DNA of 34,649 nucleotides, taken from positions 1 through 34,649 of the forward strand of contig JBFMAU010000011.1 in the NCBI GenBank assembly GCA_040755335.1. The letters are read 5' to 3'. The notes under the pieces are model-generated. The model saw nothing but the letters and a program-made list of their open reading frames with translations, was not told the DNA's origin and made no database searches. Below are positions 26,359 through 34,649 of this stretch, in pieces (position 1 is the stretch's first letter; each line of letters begins with the position of its first letter). Both the position numbers and the translations under genes were made by a program. The stretch is from UBA7656 sp040755335. Its GTDB lineage: Bacteria > Acidobacteriota > Blastocatellia > UBA7656.

Positions 26359-27831
26359 ATGTTGCACCGCAGATATTTACTTCGATTCGTTCTATTGACA
26401 CTGCTCGCAGGGATTCTGGTTGGGATTACTTCGGCGAGACCCGTTCTTCGATCTCGTCCGATGCATGTGACGGGGATGACGCCGAATGAAGGCCCCGCAG
26501 GTACGATCATCACTCTCAGAGGGGTGTATTTCGGCGATTCGCAAGGAGAGAAAGTCGTCTCCCTCGTTCGCAGGAACGTCTATCCCATGGAAATCCGCCT
26601 CTGGTCTGATCGCGAGATTCAAGCGGTCGTCCCAACAGGTCTTCCTCCGGGCGAATACGGAGTGATAGTCTATTACGACAGCACTTACTTGAGATCAAGC
26701 ACCTGGCGACGCGGCGTTTCCAATAAGTTCTGGATCACCATTCCTCCGGAGCCTGCGGCCTTACCGCCCTTTTACCAATTGACTGATCTCGGCGCAGTCT
26801 GCAAACCAGCTGCAGAGTTCGGCAGCCGGGGCAGATCCATTAACAATGCCGGACAGGTCGCGGGACTTTTCAAGCTCGCTGATGGCGGAGACCGTCCCTT
26901 TCTCTATACTCCGGGCCGCTGCCTCAAAGACCTCACCACTGCAACGGGCGGCGCAATCTACTCCTATGGCCATCCGGGGGCTGTCAACCATTGGGGCCAG
27001 GTTGCAGTCAATCTGTATGGCGGCGACGGCAGGGCCAACCCCTTTCTCTATGACCCCGGCACAGACAGCCTCACACCCCTGGGCCGTCTGCCTGACTATC
27101 CGTATAGCTTCGCTTACGGAATTGCCGGAATCACCAACCGAGGCGATTGGGTCGTAGGAGAAGCCGTCAATGAGCCGGAGCCTGGTGTGTATGAGACGGT
27201 GGCTTTCGTCTCCTCTGGCGGCGAGATGAGAAGTCTGGGCCGATTGGGCGGTCTGAGAGCGGGCGCTATGGGGATCAACCGGTTCCGCGAAATCGTGGGC
27301 TGGTCGCAAACCGACAGCACACCTCCGAGCGATTACTGGAATCCGGGCCGCGCTTTCCTCTACACGGACAGAATGCAAGACCTCAACGATTTGATCGACC
27401 CGTCGCTCGGATGGGAGCTACGGAAAGCGACCGCAATTAACGAACTCGGTCTGATCGTCGGCTATGGCTGGGTGGGCGACCGGATTCATGCCTTCCGCTA
27501 CTACGGGCGCCTCCACGATATAGGAAGCTTCCCCGGCGGCGGTTACAGCTACGCACTGGGCATCAACTTCCAGGGCGATGTGGTGGGCGCTGCTTATCTC
27601 GACGCGACCGGCGTTGGCAACTTCCGCGCTTTTGTCTACAGCGATCGCTTCGGCCTGCATAATCTCAACGATTTGATCGATCCGTCGCTGGGCTGGGTGC
27701 TGCGGGAAGCGACCGGGATCAATGATCGGGGCCAGATAGTCGGGTGGGCTGAAGTAAACGGTCAGGAGCGCGCCTTCCTGTTGACGCCCGTCTCCTCAGA
27801 CCCGGCGATCAGTTCGAAACCCGGACGGTGA
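26359..27831 (+). CDS. Secreted IPT/TIG-domain protein with HAF repeats
   Basis: A 490-residue protein with an N-terminal signal or anchor (MLHRRYLLRFVLLTLLAG). Residues about 35-125 are an IPT/TIG immunoglobulin-like domain (MTPNEGPAGTIITLRG). From about 140 on there are HAF-type repeats with the recurrent ...INxxGxVVG... pattern and PFLYTPG or AFLYTD strands. The clause LNDLIDPSLGW appears twice, 94 residues apart. ATG 26359 has AAGGAG upstream. Function is unknown; it is likely extracellular and structural or adhesive. HAF repeats are common in environmental surface proteins. Confidence 0.85.
   Translation: MLHRRYLLRFVLLTLLAGILVGITSARPVLRSRPMHVTGMTPNEGPAGTIITLRGVYFGDSQGEKVVSLVRRNVYPMEIRLWSDREIQAVVPTGLPPGEYGVIVYYDSTYLRSSTWRRGVSNKFWITIPPEPAALPPFYQLTDLGAVCKPAAEFGSRGRSINNAGQVAGLFKLADGGDRPFLYTPGRCLKDLTTATGGAIYSYGHPGAVNHWGQVAVNLYGGDGRANPFLYDPGTDSLTPLGRLPDYPYSFAYGIAGITNRGDWVVGEAVNEPEPGVYETVAFVSSGGEMRSLGRLGGLRAGAMGINRFREIVGWSQTDSTPPSDYWNPGRAFLYTDRMQDLNDLIDPSLGWELRKATAINELGLIVGYGWVGDRIHAFRYYGRLHDIGSFPGGGYSYALGINFQGDVVGAAYLDATGVGNFRAFVYSDRFGLHNLNDLIDPSLGWVLREATGINDRGQIVGWAEVNGQERAFLLTPVSSDPAISSKPGR
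27382..27751 (+). repeat. Internal duplication in the HAF-repeat protein
   Basis: The stretch from 27382 (ctcaacgatttgatcgaccc) recurs at 27664 with a period of 282 bp (94 codons) and high similarity over about 85 bp. Both encode LNDLIDPSLGW followed by LR.AT.IN..G.IVG. Confidence 0.75.
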
Positions 27832-27875
27832 TCGCTAAAGCAGACGCCTGAGTTGATTTCTCAGGTTGAGCCTAT

Positions 27876-27906
27876 AAGATAGCGCTTGCAGCGCAGGCGC
27901 TATCTT
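27876..27906. terminator. Perfect 10-bp hairpin between convergent genes
   Basis: aagatagcgc (27876-27885) pairs exactly with gcgctatctt (27897-27906) around an 11-nt loop, between the stop of the HAF gene and the stop of the amidohydrolase gene. It probably ends transcription from both sides, although the T-run is short. Confidence 0.6.
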
Positions 27907-27928
27907 CATCGCGCCGAATTCAAATCGG

Positions 27929-29215
27929 CTATCGCGCAGACTTGTAGACCTGACCCGCCTTCATCACAAAGACGACTCGCTTCATCGAGTGAATATCTGC
28001 GAGCGGGTCGCCTTCGACCGCGATTATGTCCGCAAACTTGCCCGCTTCTATCGAGCCTATCTGTTTTTCCATCCTGAGAAGCTCGGCGGCGCGCGTGGTT
28101 GCAGAGCGGATAGCATCAATAGGTTTCATTCCATATTCGCACATCAGAATGAACTCGCGCGCCGATGTGCCATGCTCGTAAGCGCCAACGTCCGTCCCAA
28201 AAGCGATCTTTACGCCCATCTTCATCGCTTTTTGAAACACCTCTCGGTGATTGGCGACTATGCGGCGGCGCATCTCGGTGTTGTCCTCTTCGCTTTCGGG
28301 CAGATAAACCCCAAGAGTCGGACACCAGAAAGTGCCATGCTCTGCCATAAGCTTGAGCGTCTCGTCGTTCATCAACATGCCATGCTCGATTGATCTCACC
28401 CCTCCGCGAATGGCGTTGTTCGCGCCCTCGCCCCCATAAGCATGGGCCGCGACATCGCGCCCCCACCTGCGCGCTTCTTCGACCACCGCGCGCACGTCTT
28501 CGACCGACACCTGACTCAATGGTTCGAGCGTGACGGGATTGACGTGGCGAAGAGTTCCCGTCGCGTAGAGTTTTATCCAGTCGGCTCCGTATTTGATCTG
28601 GCGTCGCACTTCGGCAATCATCGCCTCGCGCGAATCCGTAAGAGACGCAGGCTCAGGAATCTGAATGTCGGGATTGAGACCCGCATGGTTCATGTGTCCG
28701 CCTGTGATGGTGAGCGCAAGCGTAGAGACGAACAATCTCGGCCCCGGTATGATGCCGCGATTGATCCCATCGCGGATGGCAACATCGGCAAAGCCCGCGC
28801 CCTCGCTGTCCAGATCGCGCATGGTAGTAAATCCCGCTTCAAGGTCTTTGCGGACGGCGGCCACCCCCTGCACTGTGCGAAACGCCTGAGATTTCACGAC
28901 GACCGGCGGCGCTCCGCGTTCGTCTTCGGGTTGAAGTAATACGTGAGTGTGGCAATCGATCAGACCGGGAAGAACCGTGTATCGCGCGAGATCGATCACC
29001 TGCGCGCCCACAGGGATCTGCAATCCCACGCCGACTTTTTCAATGCGATCTCCGCGGACGAGTATCACAGCGTTTTGTGTCACGCTGCCATCTACGGGAT
29101 TGATGAGTCTGCCGCAGCGAATGGCAGTGACCACGCCTGTCTGCGCTCCGACAGGCAGGACGACGGTCAGTAAAAGCAGGGCGACTGATATGGAAGCGAG
29201 TTTTCTGATCATCAA
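27929..29215 (-). CDS. Secreted metal-dependent amidohydrolase (imidazolonepropionase-like)
   Basis: A 428-residue protein with a signal peptide (to about residue 24). The amidohydrolase metal site is complete by motif: DCHTHV, the carboxylated Lys in WIKLYATG, HAYGGEG, SIEHG and a late AFGTDVG. Members hydrolyse amides or peptides, or cyclic ring bonds, with zinc or iron. Secreted members near peptidases often act as prolidases or peptidases, so a role in peptide breakdown is plausible. It is the last gene of a minus-strand cluster with S46 and M16 proteases, 123 bp after the S46 gene. Confidence 0.9.
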   Translation of the reverse strand: MMIRKLASISVALLLLTVVLPVGAQTGVVTAIRCGRLINPVDGSVTQNAVILVRGDRIEKVGVGLQIPVGAQVIDLARYTVLPGLIDCHTHVLLQPEDERGAPPVVVKSQAFRTVQGVAAVRKDLEAGFTTMRDLDSEGAGFADVAIRDGINRGIIPGPRLFVSTLALTITGGHMNHAGLNPDIQIPEPASLTDSREAMIAEVRRQIKYGADWIKLYATGTLRHVNPVTLEPLSQVSVEDVRAVVEEARRWGRDVAAHAYGGEGANNAIRGGVRSIEHGMLMNDETLKLMAEHGTFWCPTLGVYLPESEEDNTEMRRRIVANHREVFQKAMKMGVKIAFGTDVGAYEHGTSAREFILMCEYGMKPIDAIRSATTRAAELLRMEKQIGSIEAGKFADIIAVEGDPLADIHSMKRVVFVMKAGQVYKSAR

Positions 29216-29242
29216 ATCATTTCTCCTTTCATCCTCAATCCC

Positions 29243-29326
29243 GAATAGAATGCGGATCAGGCAGGTTGGGCGGATTATCGATGATCCGCGCCAATCCGCT
29301 CGATCCGCGTCATCCGCGTTCTATTC
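29243..29326. repeat. Long imperfect inverted repeat (gaatagaatgcggat type)
   Basis: The arms gaatagaatgcggat and atccgcgttctattc close an 84-bp structure with inner complementary gatccgc segments. It sits in the 123-bp gap between the amidohydrolase and S46 genes. Confidence 0.65.
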
Positions 29327-29338
29327 CGTTCCGACAAT

Positions 29339-31411
29339 TCACCTCTTCAATATCTCATCGACAAGCTTTCCTGCGTCATAGAGCTTTCGCAGAGCTTCGA
29401 TTATAGCCGCGCTGTGAATAGCGACGGCGCGGCTGCCTTCTTCCTCATCGATGTAGAGATATCGATTCGGCAGCTTCTGAATGTTGCTGTCGAAATTCAG
29501 ACCGACTAGCTCTGCCTGACGATTGATCACAGGGCTGCCCGAATTGCCGCCTATCGTGTCACAGGTGTAGACGAAATTCAGAGGAGTCGAAAGATCGAGT
29601 TTGTCTTTTCCCGTCTTCCATCTCGCGGGCAGGTTGTAAGGCGGCTTTTCGTTGAAGCTGAGCGCACGATCATACAACCCATAAAAAGTCGTCTTGAATG
29701 GAACGAGCGTCGTGTCTTCTTCATAACCAAGAGCGCGGCCATAGCCGAGTCTCAAAGTGAATGTCGCATCCGGGTAGGCAGTCTTGCCGTAGACGGCGAA
29801 ACGCGCTTCGGCTATCTTCTGGCCCGCGGCAGTCTCTACGCTTTTGATCTTCTCGTCATTCCACGCGCGAAGCTCACGAATGACTGGAACGACGCGGCGC
29901 GCTAGAGCTATAAGCGGATCATCGGATTTCAGGATCGCATCCGTTCCGCTTTCGAACAACGCCTTTCGCGCCGTCGCATCGATCAGCCGCGTGCCTTTTA
30001 TCACATCGCGCGCAACCGTCGCCGGTGTCGAGCCAGCAAGAGCGGCTTTGACGAAAGGATCGCTCGCGCCGAGTGTCTTTTGAGCTTCTTCGAGCCACGC
30101 CGTAATGATCGATTCTTCCATATCCGAGTAGACAGGGGCGGGAGAGAGCATCTGCGCCTTGAGCGATTCAAGGCGCGAGTCGCGGAATCCTTCGTAACGC
30201 TGGTCGTTCGGCTTTCTTGTCTCTTCGGCGTAGAGGATGAAATTCTGGGCCAACTGGCCGAGCCGCGACGGGGCGAGAGTCGAAAAGGCTATGCGCGGAG
30301 CCATCTTTGGCAGATCGCGGTACGCTGCGGCTATGCGATCCCACGCATCGCCGTAGGCGCGCTGCATGTCGGCGCGGGCTACGACTTTCGCGCGCAAATC
30401 TTTTTCTTCCTGCTCCTTCTTTTTCATTATGCGCGGATTCATCAATCCTTCCTGCTGACCCGTCAGGCGCTTGAGAGAATTATCGAGCGAGCGAATCTGA
30501 CCCGAAGCCCTGCGAGCAGCTTCCGCGCTCGTCCGGGCGTAGCGGGCGAGGGCTTCGCGTCGAGCAGTCCACACATGCTTTTGAAGCGGATTGCCCAGGT
30601 CGCGCTGATACTCTATCTGCGCGAGCGTGAGCAATCTATTTGTCGATCCGGGATGTCCCGACACGATGACGAATTCTCCGTCCGAAGGCCCCGCGGCAGA
30701 CCATTTCAAATAATGCTCGACTCTGGCAGGGCGACCGTTTTCGTAAACGCGGAAGAAAGTTATGTCGAGATCGTGACGCGGGAAGGTGAAGTTGTCATAG
30801 TCTCCGCCGAAGAAAGCTATCTGCTCTTCGACTGCGAATACCAGCCGCACGTCGGTATATTTTTTATAGCGATAGAGCCAGTATTCGCCGCCGTTGTAAA
30901 GCGTGACGACATCTGATCGAAGTCCGGTCTTTTGCAGCGATTCTTTTTCGATCCTCGCGGCTTCGGCTTTGCGCTCGATGTCGGCTTCCTTGTCCGTTGC
31001 GCCCGCTTTGACCGCCGCTTTCACTCTGGCGGTCACGTCTTCGTAAGCGACCAGCACGTTGATTTCCATATCGGGACATTTCAATTCTTCATCCATCGTG
31101 CGCGCATAAAAACCGTCGCGCACAAGGTCGCGCTCGGCAGTCGATAGCTTTTGCAACTGACTTGCCCCGACGTGTTGATTCGTAAGCACAAGCCCGTCGG
31201 CGGAAACGAACGCGCCCGATCCGCCGTCGTTGATGCGGACTGAAGAGAGGCGCACGTGATCGAGCCATTCGCGCGAAGGCGTGAAGTTATATTTTTCCTT
31301 CCACCGACCTAGCGGTGGATTGTCGAACGTCCACATACCTTCGTCTGCGCGAGGCGCGGGCGCGTGAACGAAAAAGGCGAGGATGATGGCGATGATGGTG
31401 AATTTTTTCAT
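29339..31411 (-). CDS. S46-family dipeptidyl-peptidase
   Basis: A 690-residue periplasmic protein with a signal peptide (to about residue 22). The serine protease triad matches S46 (DPP7/DPP11): H80 in LTNQHVG, D216 in FPRHDLDITFFR and the serine in GGNSGSPV near the C terminus. These enzymes remove dipeptides from the N terminus of peptides. The helical cap between the two halves of the protease fold is present. Specificity (hydrophobic or acidic) cannot be told by eye. The upstream gap to the M16 gene holds a perfect 35-bp palindrome. Confidence 0.95.
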   Translation of the reverse strand: MKKFTIIAIILAFFVHAPAPRADEGMWTFDNPPLGRWKEKYNFTPSREWLDHVRLSSVRINDGGSGAFVSADGLVLTNQHVGASQLQKLSTAERDLVRDGFYARTMDEELKCPDMEINVLVAYEDVTARVKAAVKAGATDKEADIERKAEAARIEKESLQKTGLRSDVVTLYNGGEYWLYRYKKYTDVRLVFAVEEQIAFFGGDYDNFTFPRHDLDITFFRVYENGRPARVEHYLKWSAAGPSDGEFVIVSGHPGSTNRLLTLAQIEYQRDLGNPLQKHVWTARREALARYARTSAEAARRASGQIRSLDNSLKRLTGQQEGLMNPRIMKKKEQEEKDLRAKVVARADMQRAYGDAWDRIAAAYRDLPKMAPRIAFSTLAPSRLGQLAQNFILYAEETRKPNDQRYEGFRDSRLESLKAQMLSPAPVYSDMEESIITAWLEEAQKTLGASDPFVKAALAGSTPATVARDVIKGTRLIDATARKALFESGTDAILKSDDPLIALARRVVPVIRELRAWNDEKIKSVETAAGQKIAEARFAVYGKTAYPDATFTLRLGYGRALGYEEDTTLVPFKTTFYGLYDRALSFNEKPPYNLPARWKTGKDKLDLSTPLNFVYTCDTIGGNSGSPVINRQAELVGLNFDSNIQKLPNRYLYIDEEEGSRAVAIHSAAIIEALRKLYDAGKLVDEILKR

Positions 31412-31425
31412 GGCTTTTGTCCTTT

Positions 31426-31460
31426 GTCATCTGTCACTCGTCGGACGAGTGACAGATGAC
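31426..31460. repeat. Perfect 35-nt palindrome between M16 and S46 genes
   Basis: gtcatctgtcactcgtc is followed by one base and its exact reverse complement. In the minus-strand message it forms a 16-17-bp hairpin in the 56-nt gap. It could be an attenuator, mRNA stabiliser or processing site, or a repeat. No T-run follows. Confidence 0.8.
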
Positions 31461-31467
31461 GTAGCGT

Positions 31468-32865
31468 TTAGAATCCGGGCTGGCTGATCTGTTTCACATC
31501 GATCTTCGAGGCGTACTTTTTGGCGACCCCTTGAATCACTTCGGCCTTGCCTATCATCACGAATACGAGATTATCGAGCGGGAAGTATTGACGGATGACC
31601 CGGCGCGCATCATCAAGAGTCATCGCATCGATCTTTGCGTAATACTCGTTTACTTCCTTCTCATCGAGTCCATAGAACTCAAGCTCCGAGATGAGCGCGG
31701 CCAGTTGATTCGACGTTTCGATGTCGGGCGGGAACTGGCCTTTGATGTAGTTCTTCGCCGATTTCAGTTCCGCTTCCGTTATGCCTTTTTCATGGAGACG
31801 ACGGAGAATGTCTAACGCCATATCGATAGCTCGTTCGGTGGTTTCATTTCTCGTGTAGGTCGAGATGACGAATGGCCCGCGCGCTCGTCGCTGGCTGAAG
31901 GATGACCGCGCGCCGTAGGTCAGGCCGGTTTTGATTCTCAACTCGGAGTTGAGCCGGGAAGTGAATCGCCCGCCGAACAGAGTGTTGATCAGATCGATGT
32001 AAACCCGATCCGGGTTCACGCGGGCTATGCCGACATTGCCTATCTGAAAAAATGTCTGCGTGGAATCGGGCTTATCGACGAGCAGAAGTTTCTTTCCCTG
32101 AAAAGCCGCCGGGTCCGGGACGTTGATCGCAGGCGCAGTCTTTGCCGCCCACGCGCCGAATTTTTCCGCGAGCATCCGCTCCATATCCGCCGTGTTGAAA
32201 TCTCCAACGGCGGCAAGGATGGTGTTCGACGGAGTGTAGTAAGTCTGATAGAACTTCACCGCGTCGTCGCGAGTGATTGCGGCTAGTGACCGCTCATCGC
32301 CTCCTGTGGGTCGGCTGTAAGGGTGATCGCCGTAAAGATAAGCGCCGAAGTATTGACTGATGACGGCCTGCGCCTGATCCTTCGCCGCGCGGATGCCATC
32401 GATTCGTTGGGCGAGCATCTTCTTGACTTCCTGTTCGGGAAAGGTCGGGCCGAGAAGGATGTCGGCCAGAAGCTCAAGCCCTTTCGTCGTATCCTTCTTC
32501 ATAAACTCAGCCCCGCCTGCGGTGTAATCGTAAGCGGCTGAGGCTCCGAACTGACCGCCTATGAAATCAAGCTCCGCAGAGACCTGATCCGCTGTGCGCG
32601 TCCGTGTCCCCTTGCGCAAGAGCGCAGCCGTGAGCGATGAGACGCCCTCTCGTCCTCGCGGGTCTGCGACTGAGCCTGCGCGTATGATGAAGCTGAAGCT
32701 CACAATTGGGACTTCCTTGTTTTCCATCAACAAGATGGTCATCCCGTTTTTGAGCCTGACTTTTTTGTAAGGCGGAAGCTTCAATCCTGCGTCCGCAGCG
32801 CGAGAGGCAGGCGCGATTGACAGAGCAAGCAGGGTGATAAGCAAAAGTGTCGATATTTTTTTCAT
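31468..32865 (-). CDS. M16-family peptidase-like protein lacking the zinc motif (inactive partner)
   Basis: A 465-residue secreted protein with a signal peptide (to about residue 23) and the M16 two-domain fold (NGMTILLMENKEVPIVSF at the N terminus; a late GLTYGARSSF). Where active members have HxxEH, this one has GVSSLTAALLRKG, so no zinc ligands. Known M16 enzymes often pair an active and an inactive subunit. It lies 18 bp downstream of an active homolog on the same strand and is preceded by AGGAGG, so a heterodimer is likely. Confidence 0.92.
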   Translation of the reverse strand: MKKISTLLLITLLALSIAPASRAADAGLKLPPYKKVRLKNGMTILLMENKEVPIVSFSFIIRAGSVADPRGREGVSSLTAALLRKGTRTRTADQVSAELDFIGGQFGASAAYDYTAGGAEFMKKDTTKGLELLADILLGPTFPEQEVKKMLAQRIDGIRAAKDQAQAVISQYFGAYLYGDHPYSRPTGGDERSLAAITRDDAVKFYQTYYTPSNTILAAVGDFNTADMERMLAEKFGAWAAKTAPAINVPDPAAFQGKKLLLVDKPDSTQTFFQIGNVGIARVNPDRVYIDLINTLFGGRFTSRLNSELRIKTGLTYGARSSFSQRRARGPFVISTYTRNETTERAIDMALDILRRLHEKGITEAELKSAKNYIKGQFPPDIETSNQLAALISELEFYGLDEKEVNEYYAKIDAMTLDDARRVIRQYFPLDNLVFVMIGKAEVIQGVAKKYASKIDVKQISQPGF

Positions 32866-32883
32866 GGTTGGTTCCTCCTAGCT

Positions 32884-34206
32884 CTATTTTTCCTGCTCCC
32901 CTTTTTCCGGGATGAGAGTGGCGACAGTTCGGTTGCGGTCAGTGAAGTATTTCTGCGCCACCCGCTGCACATCCGCTTTGGTCACGCGGCTGTAATCTTC
33001 GGCGGCGGTAAACAGCTTGCGATAATCTCCTATATAGACTTCGTAGCTGCCCAGCAGATTGGCGCGATTGCTTATCGTTCGAATCTGGCGATAGAACTGA
33101 GCGAGAAGAATATTTTTCGCTTTTTCCATCTCCTGATCCGTCACTCCTCCTGTCTTCACGCGGTCGAATTCTTCATAGATCGCCTGCTCCAGTTTTTCCG
33201 GCGCCACTCCGGCTTTGGGCTGCGAGGTGATCTCGAACAGCGACGGGTCGAGACTCAGTCCCGCGCCGCCGTTTATGAAGAGCGCGATTTGATCCTTATC
33301 GACGAGCCTTTGATACATGCGCGAACTCTGGCCCGCGAAGAGTATGGTCTGAAGAACCTGAAGCGCGTAGTAATCCGCATGAGAAGATTCGGGCGTGTGA
33401 TAGCCGATCATAAGTATTGGGAGTTGAGCGAATTTTCGGACGACGACTCTTCGCTCTCCCAACTGCTCAGGCTCGCGCGTAGTCACAGGAGGCGGCGGGG
33501 CGTGAGACTCAATAGACTCGATGTATTTTTGAGCGAGGCGGAAAATCTCATCAGCCGTCACATCGCCCACGACTACCATCGTGGCGTTCGAGGGCGAATA
33601 TCCCATCTCGAAATGTCGCCGCAGGTCTTCCATCTTCCAGTTTTCTATATCGACCATCCATCCGACTACGGGCCATTGATAAGGATGCGCGGTGAAAGCC
33701 GTTGCGGAGAGTTGTTCATTGAGCAATCCGAAGTTGTCATTATCGACTCTGGTGCGGCGCTCACTTGCCACCACCCCGCGCTCGCTTTCGATGACTTCAG
33801 GGACGAAGTTAAGGTCGCGTATGCGGTCGGCTTCGAGATCGAATATCAATTCGAGCGCAGACCGCGGGAACCAGTCCTGATAAACTGTGAGGTCATTGTT
33901 CGTGTAGGCGTTGTTGCTCCCACCCGCGTCTTCCATGGTGCGGTCGAACAGGCCGGGGCCATATTTTTTCGCGCCGTTGAACATCATGTGTTCGAAGAAG
34001 TGAGAAAGGCCTGTCGTTCCGGGCCGCTCGTTGCGTGAGCCTATGCGATAGAAAATGTACAGGGCGACATTCGGAATCGAATGATCTTCCTGAACCAGAA
34101 TTTTCATCCCGTTTTTGAGCGTCGTCGTTTTCACATCGAACGTCTGCGCCTCGGCGACGAAGGAGAGCAGGGCGATGAGCGTGATTGCTTTCAGTGCTGA
34201 TTTCAT
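32884..34206 (-). CDS. M16-family zinc metalloprotease (active subunit)
   Basis: A 440-residue secreted protein, signal peptide to about residue 20. The inverted zinc motif is H69-F-F-E72-H73, followed about 75 residues later by the metal-ligand segment ERGVVASERR. The second domain holds the usual R/Y motif region near LLGSYEVYIGDY. These peptidases cut short and unfolded peptides. First gene of the minus-strand cluster; the next gene is its inactive partner. The start at ATG 34206 has a GGGGG ribosome-like site upstream. Confidence 0.94.
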   Translation of the reverse strand: MKSALKAITLIALLSFVAEAQTFDVKTTTLKNGMKILVQEDHSIPNVALYIFYRIGSRNERPGTTGLSHFFEHMMFNGAKKYGPGLFDRTMEDAGGSNNAYTNNDLTVYQDWFPRSALELIFDLEADRIRDLNFVPEVIESERGVVASERRTRVDNDNFGLLNEQLSATAFTAHPYQWPVVGWMVDIENWKMEDLRRHFEMGYSPSNATMVVVGDVTADEIFRLAQKYIESIESHAPPPPVTTREPEQLGERRVVVRKFAQLPILMIGYHTPESSHADYYALQVLQTILFAGQSSRMYQRLVDKDQIALFINGGAGLSLDPSLFEITSQPKAGVAPEKLEQAIYEEFDRVKTGGVTDQEMEKAKNILLAQFYRQIRTISNRANLLGSYEVYIGDYRKLFTAAEDYSRVTKADVQRVAQKYFTDRNRTVATLIPEKGEQEK

Positions 34207-34329
34207 AATTACCCCCGTAACTGGAAGATGCCGGATGAAAAATCCTAGCCGATGCAGGGTGCGTCAGCAAGGAAACCAGTGGGGAAACGTGATAGAATCG
34301 CCCTGAGAAACCGCAGGAGGCATCGCATC

Positions 34330-34649
34330 ATGGCGCACGAGATCAAAACCGATATGGAGACTGAAACCGCGACTTCACCTTCAGCCAAAATCAGTTATGA
34401 AGAATTCCTCGCGCAATCGGACGAAGACATTTATGCAGAATGGGTTGACGGGGAGGTAATCCTTATGAGTCCGGCATCAAACAAGCATCAAGACGTAGCA
34501 GATTTTCTCACATCCCTGTTTCGTTTCTGGGCGGAAACCCATAAGTCAGGAGTTGTGCGCTCCGCTCCTTTTCAAATGAAGACCGGATCAACTCTTCCGG
34601 GCCGCGAGCCGGACGTTTTGTTCATAGCCAATGAAAATCTTGATCGCCT
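34330..34649 (+). CDS. Uma2-family (DUF820) endonuclease-like protein, cut by window end
   Basis: A partial gene of 106 codons from ATG 34330, with AGGAGG 9 nt upstream, open to the window edge. The text matches the Uma2/DUF820 family, a PD-(D/E)XK nuclease fold: ISYEEFLAQSDEDIYAEWVDGEV near the start, then ILMSPASNKHQDV and GREPDVLFIA, which carries the acidic active-site residue. These proteins are abundant in cyanobacteria and Blastocatellia-like genomes; function is unknown. It begins 123 bp from the divergent M16 gene. Confidence 0.85.
   Translation, partial: MAHEIKTDMETETATSPSAKISYEEFLAQSDEDIYAEWVDGEVILMSPASNKHQDVADFLTSLFRFWAETHKSGVVRSAPFQMKTGSTLPGREPDVLFIANENLDR

Noticed and set aside
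30080..30916. 278-residue plus-strand frame opposite the S46 peptidase gene
   Set aside because: It is entirely antisense to a gene with an intact catalytic triad and has no ribosome site or motif.
33289..34038. 249-residue plus-strand frame opposite the active M16 gene
   Set aside because: Shadow of the M16 gene on the other strand.

Overview
The window looks like a chromosomal segment of an environmental Gram-negative bacterium, most plausibly Acidobacteriota (class Blastocatellia or a relative). This is an inference from gene content and style: moderately high GC, many secreted hydrolases (S46, M16, amidohydrolase, serine beta-lactamase-fold proteins), HAF/IPT and kelch/HYR surface proteins, Uma2 and PIN genes, a split ATP synthase locus with both b and b' subunits, and many small palindromic repeats between genes. 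No rRNA is present to test it.

Layout. (1) 1-3850: a very large STAND-type protein made of an N-terminal glycine/aspartate-rich segment, a purine-nucleoside-phosphorylase/MTAN-like domain, an NB-ARC-like NTPase and TPR repeats. Hairpin-rich repeats lie on both sides. This is the best candidate for an immune or conflict system. (2) 3896-7284, minus strand: two secreted serine hydrolases of the beta-lactamase fold and an AraC-type regulator. (3) 7577-8587, minus: biotin synthase. (4) 8804-13221, plus: a one-piece ECF-like sigma factor/membrane anchor/TolB-like propeller protein, then a secreted kelch-HYR-PKD protein. (5) 13437-17223: a phytoene-desaturase-like FAD oxidoreductase, a GlcE-like FAD oxidase overlapping an FHA-DUF309 fusion gene, a small HNH nuclease, and a CAT-anticodon tRNA. 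(6) 17354-18985: a PIN-domain toxin-antitoxin pair and an AT-rich two-gene patch bracketed by about 67-bp direct repeats. (7) 19060-23246: F-type ATP synthase genes b', b, delta, alpha, gamma, with a candidate promoter and a terminator. The a, c, beta and epsilon genes are not in the window. (8) 23286-26124: VanZ-like and GNAT proteins, a possible orphan IS200/IS605 end (omegaRNA-like), and a secreted phosphodiesterase. (9) 26359-27831: an IPT/HAF-repeat surface protein. (10) 27929-34206, minus: a likely periplasmic peptide-degradation cluster with an active M16 protease, an inactive M16 partner, an S46 dipeptidyl-peptidase and an amidohydrolase. (11) 34330-end: a Uma2-family nuclease gene cut by the window edge.

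Functional links. The ATP synthase genes form one operon. The M16/M16/S46/amidohydrolase genes are co-oriented and probably process peptides together in the periplasm. The PIN gene and its short upstream partner overlap as toxin and antitoxin. The STAND protein appears to carry sensor, switch and effector in one chain, so it could act without partner genes; its upstream neighbourhood lies outside the window. Family assignments come from motifs read by eye, and no database search was run.
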